This document shows, one piece after another, positions 36,901-44,731 of a DNA stretch of 64,000 nt. Location: positions 3,296,501 through 3,360,500 of the forward strand of contig NC_011901.1 of NCBI RefSeq assembly GCF_000021985.1, in the 5' to 3' direction. The position numbers were made by a program, and so were the translations under genes. The stretch is from Thioalkalivibrio sulfidiphilus HL-EbGr7. Lineage in GTDB: Bacteria; Pseudomonadota; Gammaproteobacteria; Ectothiorhodospirales; Ectothiorhodospiraceae. The notes below the pieces were generated by a model that saw nothing but the letters and a program-made list of their open reading frames with translations, was not told the origin of the DNA and did not search any database. How positions within the stretch are numbered: the stretch's first letter is position 1; each line of letters starts with the position of its first letter.

Positions 36901-37171
36901 CGCCCCGGACCCCGAGCAGATGCCCGATTGGGACGCCCTGGCGGAGCGCTGGCTGGACCTGATCCGGCCTGTGTGGTACCGGCGACTGGCCGAGCGCAAA
37001 CGGGCCCGGCCCCTGCTGCTCAAGGATATCCGCCAGGACCTGCAAGCCGAGGATGCCCTGGATGCAGCCACCCTGGAGGCCGCGTTCAAAGACCTCCCCC
37101 TGGCAGGTCGGCTCGAAGCACGTCTGGCCGCCTGCGTCATCGGCGTCACTCAAGACGCTAAACCCGGCTGA
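33905..37171 (+). CDS. PLD-nuclease and SF2 helicase fusion
   Basis: About 1088 residues. The N-terminal phospholipase D-like domain (about 45-200) has a full HKD motif, H150-K152-D157 (HAKIYCGD), followed by GSSN (163-166). An SF2/SNF2-type helicase follows: Walker A TGSGKT (282-287), VDEAH (366-370), TATP (395-398) and, near residue 750, AEQRVGRVDRMDS as motif VI. A long middle insertion and a helical C-terminal region of about 300 residues have no recognised domain. The arrangement suggests an ATP-driven DNA translocase with nuclease activity, as in several restriction or phage-defence systems. No methylase or other partner is adjacent. A 28-bp perfect inverted repeat follows at its stop. 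Codon use is similar to the chromosome. Confidence 0.85.
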   Translation: MSQPEHPDNEQIDLFSPSAEGPADAWPEHARFPCNRPGHTVGEVVLEDLRTSQNPLIVSGYASLERILRLLADLKPEQGPVRLLFGVEPHVTGRERFTLQYTDFPGEVRDYWLSRGVSVEASASLIHAIGLIEAGRVEARYLGGSRKRLHAKIYCGDAGVTLGSSNFTDSGLRHQLEANVRYTAAEPRRFYEARRIAENFWDEGLPYGDELLALLHRLLAVVGWQEALARACAELLDGEWARNYLGSLRLEDAGLWPSQIQGIAEALWLMENVGSVLVADATGSGKTRMGAHLIRAAMDRIWGSGRMRKGRPLMVCPPAVRHAWEREARLCDLPLETLSHGVLSRAAGNAGEQVEDALRRAQVLAVDEAHNFLNLGSRRTRMVLSNMADHTLLFTATPINRSVIDLLRIADTLGADNLAPETLTMFEGLLRSRRLDRSLTPGELSALRQELERFTVRRTKRELNALVDRDPEAYRDARGKPCRYPRHHSHIYPLNEPAADQALAGEIRALAGKLRGLLYLRGAIEMPAVLKREHWDTARYLDSRLKSAHMLPAYVVSAALRSSRAALAEHLKGTAFALEYFGLTGQFNKPPTGDVLGKLREIRGQIPENRLGIPLPDWLCDPEAHAQACDEEAALYEAMWSALTRLTDGRERAKAALLTRLLSDHHLVLAFDSRPITLAVIRSLLTQESDARVLLATGDSGSDRSEIAEVLRPGSAHQRVVALCSDSLSEGVNLQQASTIVHLDMPSVVRIAEQRVGRVDRMDSPHEAIDAWWPDDASSFALSSDERFIERFETVENLLGSNLPLPEEMLGKGHGAVRTEELIREFEEQVDADPWDGIRDAFQPVRDLLEGPKALVSETVRDEFRGRKATAQTRIAAVHAAEPFAFFCLAGDGDRAPKWILLRRRAGRTKPALDTDLHRVAGHLRRLLGPATETLPLDDAVQTQLSDFFQDLQHAERETLPRRKRCALDEMQRVLEAHARQSHDPRMRRVVNALLVTLRAPDPEQMPDWDALAERWLDLIRPVWYRRLAERKRARPLLLKDIRQDLQAEDALDAATLEAAFKDLPLAGRLEARLAACVIGVTQDAKPG

Positions 37172-37250
37172 TCCCGTAGGTCGGCCTTCAGGCCGACAAG
37201 CGGAGTCTGATTGGCTGCGGCTGTCGGCCTTCAGGCCGACCTACGGGATC
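37170..37250. repeat. Perfect 28-bp inverted repeat after the helicase gene
   Basis: Arm 37170-37197 (core GTAGGTCGGCCTTCAGGCCG) is the exact reverse complement of arm 37223-37250, with a 25-base loop. Each arm is itself palindromic (GTCGGCCTTCAGGCCGAC). It overlaps the helicase stop codon. No T tract. Confidence 0.9.
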
Positions 37251-37317
37251 GTTATCCTGGAAGGAGACAATCCAAGCGTGGGAACACCATGACCTTGTGT
37301 CATGGTTCTTTTCCCGG

Positions 37318-37617
37318 TTACACCCCCAACACGGCCATGATCCACCCGGGCCTGACCAACAGGAGGATTCCCAGGCCGATCTGCGCCATCAACAAAAACA
37401 ACGCCGGCCCCACCGGCAACTGCCCTGACACCTCGCAGCTGGAGGCACTGCCGGCATAGCGCCTCAAGCGCTGGATCACGGCAAACAGGATCAGCAGCCC
37501 ACCCGCCGTGCGCACCCCCGGCTCAAGCCCCGCGAGGCCCGTGACCAGCACCACGGTGATGATGGCGGCCAGGCGCAGCAGCGGCCACGGCACGCGTGTC
37601 ATCCAGGATTGCGCCAT
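37318..37617 (-). CDS. Small hydrophobic hypothetical protein
   Basis: A 99-residue protein from the ATG at 37617, with two or three hydrophobic segments: PLLRLAAIITVVLVTGLAGL, AGGLLILFAVIQRL and PALFLLMAQIGLGILLLV. It is probably an inner-membrane protein. A short polar loop holds SASSCEVSGQ. No family recognised. A half copy of the GTAGGAGGCCCGAC palindrome lies upstream at 37676-37700. It is supported only by coherent membrane topology and codon use. Confidence 0.5.
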   Translation of the reverse strand: MAQSWMTRVPWPLLRLAAIITVVLVTGLAGLEPGVRTAGGLLILFAVIQRLRRYAGSASSCEVSGQLPVGPALFLLMAQIGLGILLLVRPGWIMAVLGV

Positions 37618-37675
37618 CACCAGCACCCCGGGTCAGGCCTGCACGCACCGGCGTGGGTCACTGGCATTGCCCACA

Positions 37676-37700
37676 TTCGGCCCGGGGTCGGGCCTCCTAC
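37676..37700. repeat. Half copy of the 1074-1140 palindrome
   Basis: These 25 bases are identical to the right arm at 1116-1140. The matching left arm is absent here. Confidence 0.75.
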
Positions 37701-37749
37701 TGCAAACATCGCATTCTCCTCGCCACTTGAGACTTGCCACTAGCCACTT

Positions 37750-39810
37750 CTAACCTACCCTCCCATACTCCTCCGCGCCGCTCAACCAGCGGGCGATGAG
37801 CGGCTCCACGTTCTCCGGACAGGCCTGCATCAACCGGCCGGCAGCGTCTTTCACCGCATCCAGCAGGTCCTGGTCGCGCAGCAGATCGGCAATGCGAAAC
37901 TGCATGTCGCCGGTCTGGCGGGTGCCGAGCACCTCGCCGGGGCCGCGCAGTTCCAGGTCGATGCGTGCGATCTCGAAACCGTCGGTGGTGGCACGCAGGG
38001 CATCCAGTCGCTTGCGGGCGGTGTCGGAGAGCGGCGGACGGTAGAGCAACACGCAGGAGCTCTCCGCCGTGCCCCGCCCTACCCGGCCGCGCAGCTGGTG
38101 CAGCTGGGCCAGGCCCAGGCGCTCGGCATTCTCGATGATCATCAGCGAGGCGTTGGGCACGTCCACGCCCACCTCGATCACCGTGGTGGCCACCAGCAGC
38201 TGGATCTCGCCGGCCTTGAAACGGGCCATCACCGACTCCTTGTCCCTGGGTTTCATGCGCCCGTGCACCAGACCCACGTTCACATGGGGCAGGGCCTCGG
38301 TCAGTTGCGCGAAGGTGTCCTCCGCCGCCTGGGCCTGCAGGGCCTCGGACTCCTCGATCAGCGTGCACACCCAGTAGGCCTGGCGGCCCTCGGCCACCGC
38401 GCCGCTGATGCGCTCGACCACTTCGTGGCGGCGCTTGTCGCTCACCGCCACGGTCCTGATGGGCGTGCGTCCCGGCGGCAACTCGTCGATCACCGAGTAG
38501 TCCAGGTCCGCGTAGGCGGTCATGGCGAGGGTGCGGGGGATGGGCGTGGCGGTCATGATCAGCTGGTGAGGCAGACGGCCGTCCCGGTTGCCCTTTTCCC
38601 TGAGCGCCATGCGCTGGTGCACGCCGAAGCGGTGCTGTTCGTCGATCACCACCAGGGCCAGGTCGTCGAACGCCACGTCCTCCTGGAACAGGGCATGGGT
38701 GCCCACGGCCACCCGGGCACGCCCCTCGGCCACTTCGGCAAGCGCCTCGCGGCGCGCCCTGACGGTGAGCTTGCCGGACAGCCACGCCACGTTCACGCCC
38801 AGAGGCGCCAGCAGGTCGCCGAAGTTGTGAAAGTGCTGCTCCGCCAGGATCTCCGTGGGCGCCATCACCGCCGCCTGGTAGCCTGCCTCCACCGCGTGCA
38901 GGCAGGCGGCCACGGCCACCAGGGTCTTGCCGGCGCCCACGTCGCCCTGCACCAGGCGCAGCATGGGATGGGGACGCGCCATGTCGGTGCTCAGTTCCGC
39001 GATCACCCGCTGCTGGGCGCCGGTGAGGGCGAAAGGCAGCCGTGCCTGCAGTTGCGCGAACAGTTCGCCTTTGACCTTGATAGGGGATGCCGGCTCGTCC
39101 GTGGTGCGCGCGCGCAGTCGCGCCAGGCTCAGGTGATGGGCCACCAGTTCCTCGAAGGCAAGACGGCGCTGGGCGGGATGCCGTCCGTCGAGGAGCGCGG
39201 CGACCGGTACATCCGGCGGCGGACGATGCACCGTGCGAAGCGCGGTCTCCAGATCCGGCAGACCTGCCCCGTTCAGCACCCCCGGCGGCAGCCAGTCCGG
39301 TAGCCTGTCCAGACGCGCCAGGGCCTCGTCGGTGAGGCGGCGCAGACTCAGCTGATGCAGGCCCTCGGTGGTGGGATAGATGGGGGTGAGGGTGTCGTCC
39401 ACGCTGGCGGATTCATCCAGCACCGCCCGGTACTCCGGGTGAACGATCTCGAGACCCGCCTGCCCGCGCCGGGCCTCGCCGAAACAGCGCAGGCGCAGGC
39501 CACGCACCAGCCCCTGCTGCTGCGCGGCGGAAAAATGAAAGAAGCGCAGGGTGATGGACCCGGTGCCGTCACTCAGGCGCACCAGCAGCATGCGCCGGCC
39601 GCGGAACACCACCTCCGCGTGATCCACGACCCCTTCCACCACGCCCTCGTCACCCGGGCGCAGGCTGCCCATGGGCATGACCCGGGTGCGGTCCTGGTAA
39701 CGCAGGGGCAGGTGAAACAGCAGGTCCGTTACCGTGCGGATGCCGATCTTGGCGAGCTTTTCGGCCAGCTTCGGGCCGACGCCCTTGAGGACGGTGACGG
39801 GTTCGGTCAT
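37750..39810 (-). CDS. recG: ATP-dependent DNA helicase RecG
   Basis: 686 residues, the normal RecG size. It reverses stalled replication forks and branch-migrates Holliday junctions. The N-terminal wedge/OB domain (about 60-160) includes RYQDRTRVMPMGSLRPGDEG. Helicase motifs include LVQGDVGAGKTLVA (Walker A), VIDEQHRFGVHQR (DEQH), MTATPIPRTLAMTAYADLD, TTVIEVGVDVPNASLMIIENAERLGLAQLHQLRGRVGRG. It sits in the gmk-rpoZ-spoT-ridA-recG order seen in many gammaproteobacteria, separated from ridA by a 158-bp composite repeat. Confidence 0.97.
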   Translation of the reverse strand: MTEPVTVLKGVGPKLAEKLAKIGIRTVTDLLFHLPLRYQDRTRVMPMGSLRPGDEGVVEGVVDHAEVVFRGRRMLLVRLSDGTGSITLRFFHFSAAQQQGLVRGLRLRCFGEARRGQAGLEIVHPEYRAVLDESASVDDTLTPIYPTTEGLHQLSLRRLTDEALARLDRLPDWLPPGVLNGAGLPDLETALRTVHRPPPDVPVAALLDGRHPAQRRLAFEELVAHHLSLARLRARTTDEPASPIKVKGELFAQLQARLPFALTGAQQRVIAELSTDMARPHPMLRLVQGDVGAGKTLVAVAACLHAVEAGYQAAVMAPTEILAEQHFHNFGDLLAPLGVNVAWLSGKLTVRARREALAEVAEGRARVAVGTHALFQEDVAFDDLALVVIDEQHRFGVHQRMALREKGNRDGRLPHQLIMTATPIPRTLAMTAYADLDYSVIDELPPGRTPIRTVAVSDKRRHEVVERISGAVAEGRQAYWVCTLIEESEALQAQAAEDTFAQLTEALPHVNVGLVHGRMKPRDKESVMARFKAGEIQLLVATTVIEVGVDVPNASLMIIENAERLGLAQLHQLRGRVGRGTAESSCVLLYRPPLSDTARKRLDALRATTDGFEIARIDLELRGPGEVLGTRQTGDMQFRIADLLRDQDLLDAVKDAAGRLMQACPENVEPLIARWLSGAEEYGRVG

Positions 39811-39840
39811 TGGTTCGGTGTCCTTACCGGGAAAACCAAT

Positions 39841-39998
39841 GGACAGGATGAACAGGATAAGGGCAAAAGAAATTTTGACAGGATTGACATGATTTACAGG
39901 ATTTTTTCTTGAAGGCCTTTAATCCGGTCAATCATGTCAATCCTGTCCAGTCCTATATGCTGATCGTTCAATCCTGAAAAATCCTGTTCATCCTGTCC
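39841..39998. repeat. Nested composite palindrome, left of ridA
   Basis: The outer arms GGACAGGATGAACAGGAT and ATCCTGTTCATCCTGTCC are perfect reverse complements. The inner arms GACAGGATTGACATGATT and AATCATGTCAATCCTGTC are also perfect, around a TTTTTTCTTGAAGG centre. A near-identical copy lies on the other side of ridA at 40419-40575 in the same orientation. Confidence 0.9.
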
Positions 39999-40004
39999 CT
40001 GCCT

Positions 40005-40385
40005 TTAAAGTTCGAGGACGGCGTCCATCTCCACCTGCGCGCCCTTGGGCAGGCTGGCAACACCGATGGCGGCGCGGGCCGGGTAGGGTTCGCTGAAGTA
40101 CTCGGACATCACCTGGTTGACCAGGGCGAAGTGGGCGAGGTCGGTGAGGAAGATGTTGAGCTTAGCCACATCCGCGAGACTGCCGCCGGCCGCCTCGGCC
40201 ACCGCCTGGAGGTTGTCGAACACCCGGCGGATCTGCGCCTCCATGGGGCCGTCCACCAGGTCCATGGTGGCGGGATCCAACGGGATCTGCCCGGACAGGT
40301 AGACGGTGCTGCCCACCTTCACGGCCTGGGAGTAGGTGCCGATGGCCTGGGGGGCCTTGTCGGTGCGGATGATCTCGCGGGGCAT
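40005..40385 (-). CDS. ridA: RidA family reactive-intermediate deaminase
   Basis: A 126-residue protein of the RidA/YjgF family, which hydrolyses reactive enamine/imine intermediates from threonine and serine dehydratases. Family marks are [45 protein letters not shown] and [25 protein letters not shown]; the conserved Arg in PARAAIGV and the terminal Glu are present. It lies between spoT and recG, a common position in gammaproteobacteria. It is bracketed by two almost identical 158-bp repeats. Confidence 0.96.
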   Translation of the reverse strand: MPREIIRTDKAPQAIGTYSQAVKVGSTVYLSGQIPLDPATMDLVDGPMEAQIRRVFDNLQAVAEAAGGSLADVAKLNIFLTDLAHFALVNQVMSEYFSEPYPARAAIGVASLPKGAQVEMDAVLEL

Positions 40386-40418
40386 GCTGGGCTCCTTTGT
40401 TTTGCTCTAGAGGCGAAT

Positions 40419-40575
40419 GGACAGGATGAACAGGATTAGAGCGAAAGAACTTTTGACAGGATTGACATGATTTACAGGATTTTTTCTTGAAGGTCTTTAA
40501 TCCGGTTAATCATGTCAATCCTGTCCATTCCTTTATCTGTTTGTTAGGTCACGAACAAACCTGTTCATCCTGTCC
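40419..40575. repeat. Nested composite palindrome, right of ridA
   Basis: Same structure and orientation as 39841-39998: outer arms GGACAGGATGAACAGGAT and ATCCTGTTCATCCTGTCC, and the same inner arms except AATCCGGTTAATCATGTC in the right one. The two copies form a direct repeat around ridA. Confidence 0.9.
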
Positions 40576-40583
40576 ATTGAGAA

Positions 40584-42752
40584 TCAACCACGCGCGCGCT
40601 GGATCTTCATCACCTGGGGCAGGCGCCGGATGCGGCGCATCATGCCGGCCAGGTGACGGCGACCCTGGGTGGAGAGGGTGAAGGTGATGGTGGTGGAGGA
40701 GCCATCGCGCTCGTCGAAGGAGACGTTCTCGATGTTCGAGCCCATGTCGGCGATCACCGCGGCGAGGCTCGCCAGCACGCCGCGCTGGTTGGCGGTCTGC
40801 ACGCGGATGGCGGCGGGATATTCCAGCCCCGGCTCCGGGGACCATTCCACGGGGATCCACTTGTCCGGTTTGTCCCGGTACTCGGCCACGTTACGGCATC
40901 CCTCCCGGTGCACCACCAGGCCGCGGCCGGCGCTCATCACGCCGACGATGGGATCGCCGGGGATCGGATAGCAGCAGCGGGCAAACGACAACACCATGCC
41001 CTCGGTGCCCTTGACCGCCAGGGGACGGTCCGGGGCGGCCTGCTCCGCCGGCTCCTCCTCGGCACCGCCCAGGCGCCGCGCCACCAGGGCGGCCATGCGG
41101 TTGCCCAGGCCGATGTCTGCCAGCAGGGCATTGAGGTCCTTGAGCTGCAGGTCTGCCAGCAGGGTCTCCACTCGCTCGGGCGCCACCTGGTCAAGGGACA
41201 GGCTGTAACCGGCAAGCGCCTTGTCCAGCAGGCGACGGCCCAGGTTGGCGGCCTCGTCTTCCTGCAGGTTCTTGAGATAATGGCGAATACTGGTGCGTGC
41301 CTTGCCGGTGACCACGAAGGACAGCCAGGCAGGGTTGGGCCGGGCGCCGGGGGCGGTGATGATCTCCACGGTCTGACCGCTGAACAGCTGGGTGGACAGG
41401 GGCGCCAGGCGCCGGTCGATCTTCACCGCCACGCAGGTGTTACCCACGTCGGAGTGCACCGCGTAGGCGAAGTCCACGGCGGTCGCCCCCTTGGGCAGCT
41501 CCATGATCTCGCCCTTGGGGGTGAAGATGTAGACCTCTTCGGGGAAGAGATCCACCTTGACGTTTTCCAGGAACTCGATGGAGTTGCCGGCGCTCTGCTG
41601 GATCTCCAGCACCCCCTTGAGCCACTCCCGGGCGCGGGCCTGGGCGCTGGCGGAATGCCGGTCGCCTGCCTTGTACAGCCAGTGGGCCGCGATGCCGCTC
41701 TCGGCCACCTGGTCCATCTCCTCGGTGCGAATCTGGATCTCGATGGGGATGCCGTGGGGACCGAACAGCACCGTGTGCAGGGACTGGTAGCCGTTGGCCT
41801 TGGGGATGGCGATGTAGTCCTTGAAGCGCCCGGGCACCGGTTTGTAGAGGTTGTGCACCACGCCCAGGGCCCGGTAGCAGGTATCCACGTCGGCCACCGC
41901 GATGCGCACCGCGAACACGTCGAACACCTCGTTGAACGGCAGGCGCTTCTGCTTCATCTTGCGGTAGATGCTGTAGAGGTTCTTCTCCCGACCGATGATG
42001 CGCGCCTCGATGTGCGCGTCCTCCATGCGATTGCAGATGGCCGCCTCGATCTTCTGCATCACCTCCTTGCGATTGCCCCGGGCCCGGCTGACCGCGTCCT
42101 GCAGCACCTTGTACCGGTTCGGGTACATGGCCTCGAAGCCCAGCTGTTCCAGTTCACGGCGGATGGCGTTCATGCCCAGGCGCTGGGCGATGGGGGCGTA
42201 GATCTCCAGGGTCTCGCGGGCGATGCGCCGGCGCTTGTCCGGGCGCATGACGCCCAGGGTGCGCATGTTGTGCAGGCGGTCGGCCAGCTTCACCAGGATC
42301 ACGCGCAGATCCTTGGTGATGGCCAGCATCATCTTGCGGAAGTTCTCCGCCTGGGCCTCGGCCTTGGAGCGGAACTTCAGGTGGGTGAGCTTGGAGACCC
42401 CATCCACCAGCTCGGCCACGTCCTCGCCGAACTCGGTGACGATGCGCTCCTTGCTGATGTGGGTGTCCTCCATGACGTCATGGAGGATGGCGGCGATGAT
42501 GGACTTGTGGTCCATCCGCATCTCGGCCATGGTCTTGGCCACGGCCAGCGGATGGTAGATGTAGGGCTCGCCGGAGAGGCGGGTCTGGCCCTCGTGGGCC
42601 TCGGCGCCGAACAGGTAGGCCTTGTAGACCTCACTGACCTGCTGCGGCTCCAGGTAGCTGTCCAGGTACGCGCACAGGTCACTGGCCAGGAATCGCGTGT
42701 TGTCCTTGGATGCGATCCCTGTGGTGGGGACGGTTGTAACGGTTTCCACCAT
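40584..42752 (-). CDS. spoT: Bifunctional (p)ppGpp synthetase/hydrolase SpoT
   Basis: 722 residues. An N-terminal HD hydrolase domain (about 40-190) has YIYHPLAVAKTMAEMRMD and the HDVMEDT metal site. The synthetase domain (about 230-370) includes FDVFAVRIAVADVDTCYRALGVVH and GYQSLHTVLFGPHGIPIEIQIRTEEMD. TGS (about 395-460, YIFTPKGEIMELPKGATAVDFAY), a helical region and a C-terminal ACT domain (about 650-722) follow. The intact HDxxED site means hydrolase activity is retained, which separates it from RelA. It controls the stringent response. It is 22 bp from rpoZ and is probably cotranscribed with gmk and rpoZ. Confidence 0.97.
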   Translation of the reverse strand: MVETVTTVPTTGIASKDNTRFLASDLCAYLDSYLEPQQVSEVYKAYLFGAEAHEGQTRLSGEPYIYHPLAVAKTMAEMRMDHKSIIAAILHDVMEDTHISKERIVTEFGEDVAELVDGVSKLTHLKFRSKAEAQAENFRKMMLAITKDLRVILVKLADRLHNMRTLGVMRPDKRRRIARETLEIYAPIAQRLGMNAIRRELEQLGFEAMYPNRYKVLQDAVSRARGNRKEVMQKIEAAICNRMEDAHIEARIIGREKNLYSIYRKMKQKRLPFNEVFDVFAVRIAVADVDTCYRALGVVHNLYKPVPGRFKDYIAIPKANGYQSLHTVLFGPHGIPIEIQIRTEEMDQVAESGIAAHWLYKAGDRHSASAQARAREWLKGVLEIQQSAGNSIEFLENVKVDLFPEEVYIFTPKGEIMELPKGATAVDFAYAVHSDVGNTCVAVKIDRRLAPLSTQLFSGQTVEIITAPGARPNPAWLSFVVTGKARTSIRHYLKNLQEDEAANLGRRLLDKALAGYSLSLDQVAPERVETLLADLQLKDLNALLADIGLGNRMAALVARRLGGAEEEPAEQAAPDRPLAVKGTEGMVLSFARCCYPIPGDPIVGVMSAGRGLVVHREGCRNVAEYRDKPDKWIPVEWSPEPGLEYPAAIRVQTANQRGVLASLAAVIADMGSNIENVSFDERDGSSTTITFTLSTQGRRHLAGMMRRIRRLPQVMKIQRARG

Positions 42753-42774
42753 GGGTGACGGTGCGCGGCATGGA

Positions 42775-43038
42775 TCAGAGCTCCGCGCGCACCTCGTCCT
42801 CGCTGATCCGGGAGGACACCGCGGCGTGCTCCTCGGCCACCACCTCGTCCAGCACCTCGCGGCCCACGTGGCCGTCGGCGATCTCGCGCAGGGCGATCAC
42901 GGTGGGCTTGTCGTTCTCTTCAGCCACCCGGGGCTGGTGGCCCATGGACAACTGGCGGGCGCGCTTGGCGGCCACCAGCACCAGCTGGAAGCGGTTGTCC
43001 ATGTTGGTCAGGCAGTCTTCTACGGTAATGCGTGCCAT
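42775..43038 (-). CDS. rpoZ: RNA polymerase omega subunit
   Basis: 87 residues beginning [20 protein letters not shown], the standard start of omega, with RARQLSMG and [17 protein letters not shown]. It promotes RNA polymerase assembly and forms part of one ppGpp-binding site. Its place between gmk and spoT is the classical gene order, linking transcription to the stringent response. Confidence 0.97.
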   Translation of the reverse strand: MARITVEDCLTNMDNRFQLVLVAAKRARQLSMGHQPRVAEENDKPTVIALREIADGHVGREVLDEVVAEEHAAVSSRISEDEVRAEL

Positions 43039-43080
43039 GGAATTGCTTACTCCACAAAGAATTCGGTCGAACTGGTCATT

Positions 43081-43866
<786 letters not shown>

Positions 43867-44439
43867 TCAGGCAGGCATCTTGGAGGAATGGTGGTGCACG
43901 ATCAGCCACTTGCCGTTGCGGTTCTCGTAAACGAAGGTGTAGCGGGCGGGGACTTCCATCACCTGCTCGCCGTCCACCACGCGGAAGGTGTAGATGCCCG
44001 CGTCGGTGATCTTGTTGCAGCCGAACTTCACGTTGCGCTGGTTGATGGTGCCCTGGGGCTTCTTCGCCAGGAAGTGCACGAAGTAGTCGCGGATCTCGGC
44101 GTGGTTGGTGCGCGGTACGTTGGAGACCGTGGGCAGCAGCACCGCGTCCTCGGCGTAGCAGGCGGTGACCTTGTCCGGGTCGCCGGTCTTGAGGGCATCG
44201 TTCCAGCGCTCGAACAGTTCCTCGGCCAGGCGCATGGTGGCCGGGGCGCACACCACGCAGGTCTCACCCGGCGGGGTGTCGATGCCGGCGCCCAGGTCAC
44301 CGCGGGGGGCGCCGGTGACCGCGTGGGCATGGCCCCGGAATGAGGCACTCAGGCTCAGCCGACCCTCGCCACTGGCGGTGGGGTCGATGAAACGGGTCCC
44401 GCTGATCCGGGGACGGGATGGGGTCGAGGCCTTGTTCAC
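43867..44439 (-). CDS. NTF2-like (SgcJ/CaMKII-association fold) protein beside the cso operon
   Basis: About 190 residues from GTG at 44439 (GGAG 9 bases upstream); GTG at 44454 is the alternative. The C-terminal 125 residues form an NTF2/SnoaL-like domain: LAEELFERWNDALKTGDPDKVTACYAEDAVLL, HAEIRDYFVHFLAKKPQG, RYTFVYENRNGKWLIVHHHSS. The N-terminal 60 residues are low complexity and look disordered, but contain ISGTRF and HAVTGAPRGD, which resemble the (I/V)(T/S)G shell-binding motifs of CsoS2. The gene lies immediately downstream of cbbO on the same strand, separated by a MITE and about 100 bp. A carboxysome cargo role is speculative. The fold call is good. Confidence 0.75.
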   Translation of the reverse strand: MNKASTPSRPRISGTRFIDPTASGEGRLSLSASFRGHAHAVTGAPRGDLGAGIDTPPGETCVVCAPATMRLAEELFERWNDALKTGDPDKVTACYAEDAVLLPTVSNVPRTNHAEIRDYFVHFLAKKPQGTINQRNVKFGCNKITDAGIYTFRVVDGEQVMEVPARYTFVYENRNGKWLIVHHHSSKMPA

Positions 44440-44546
44440 CGCGCTACGCTCCACTGAAAGGTTCGTTCATTCAAGCCCCCGACCCGTCTCGCGGTCCAGG
44501 GGCACGTCATTCTATGCCCGCCGATGATCACTGTCATGGCCGGTCA

Positions 44547-44730
44547 CTAGCCCGCATATCTCACCACCCTTCTACTGCGGCCGCCGATCTGCTCGCTGTG
44601 ACGGGGCGTGCTCACTTCAGCCGGCTTGACGTAGTATCGGCTACGCTGGCGCCGTCTTCCGCTCCGCGCGCCCCGTCACAGCGGCATCTCGACGCCCTCG
44701 CTACGAACGGTGGTGAGATATGCGGGCTAG
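44547..44730 (+). mobile_element. MITE-like element, copy 3 (184 bp)
   Basis: Same orientation, length and ends as copy 1, with a few substitutions inside. It lies one base past the cbbO stop, at the downstream edge of the carboxysome operon. Confidence 0.85.
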
Positions 44731-44731
44731 C

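Noticed and set aside
40653-42758. 701-residue plus-strand frame opposite spoT
   Set aside because: It is the complement of a well-conserved spoT, with His/Gly/Val-rich shadow composition.
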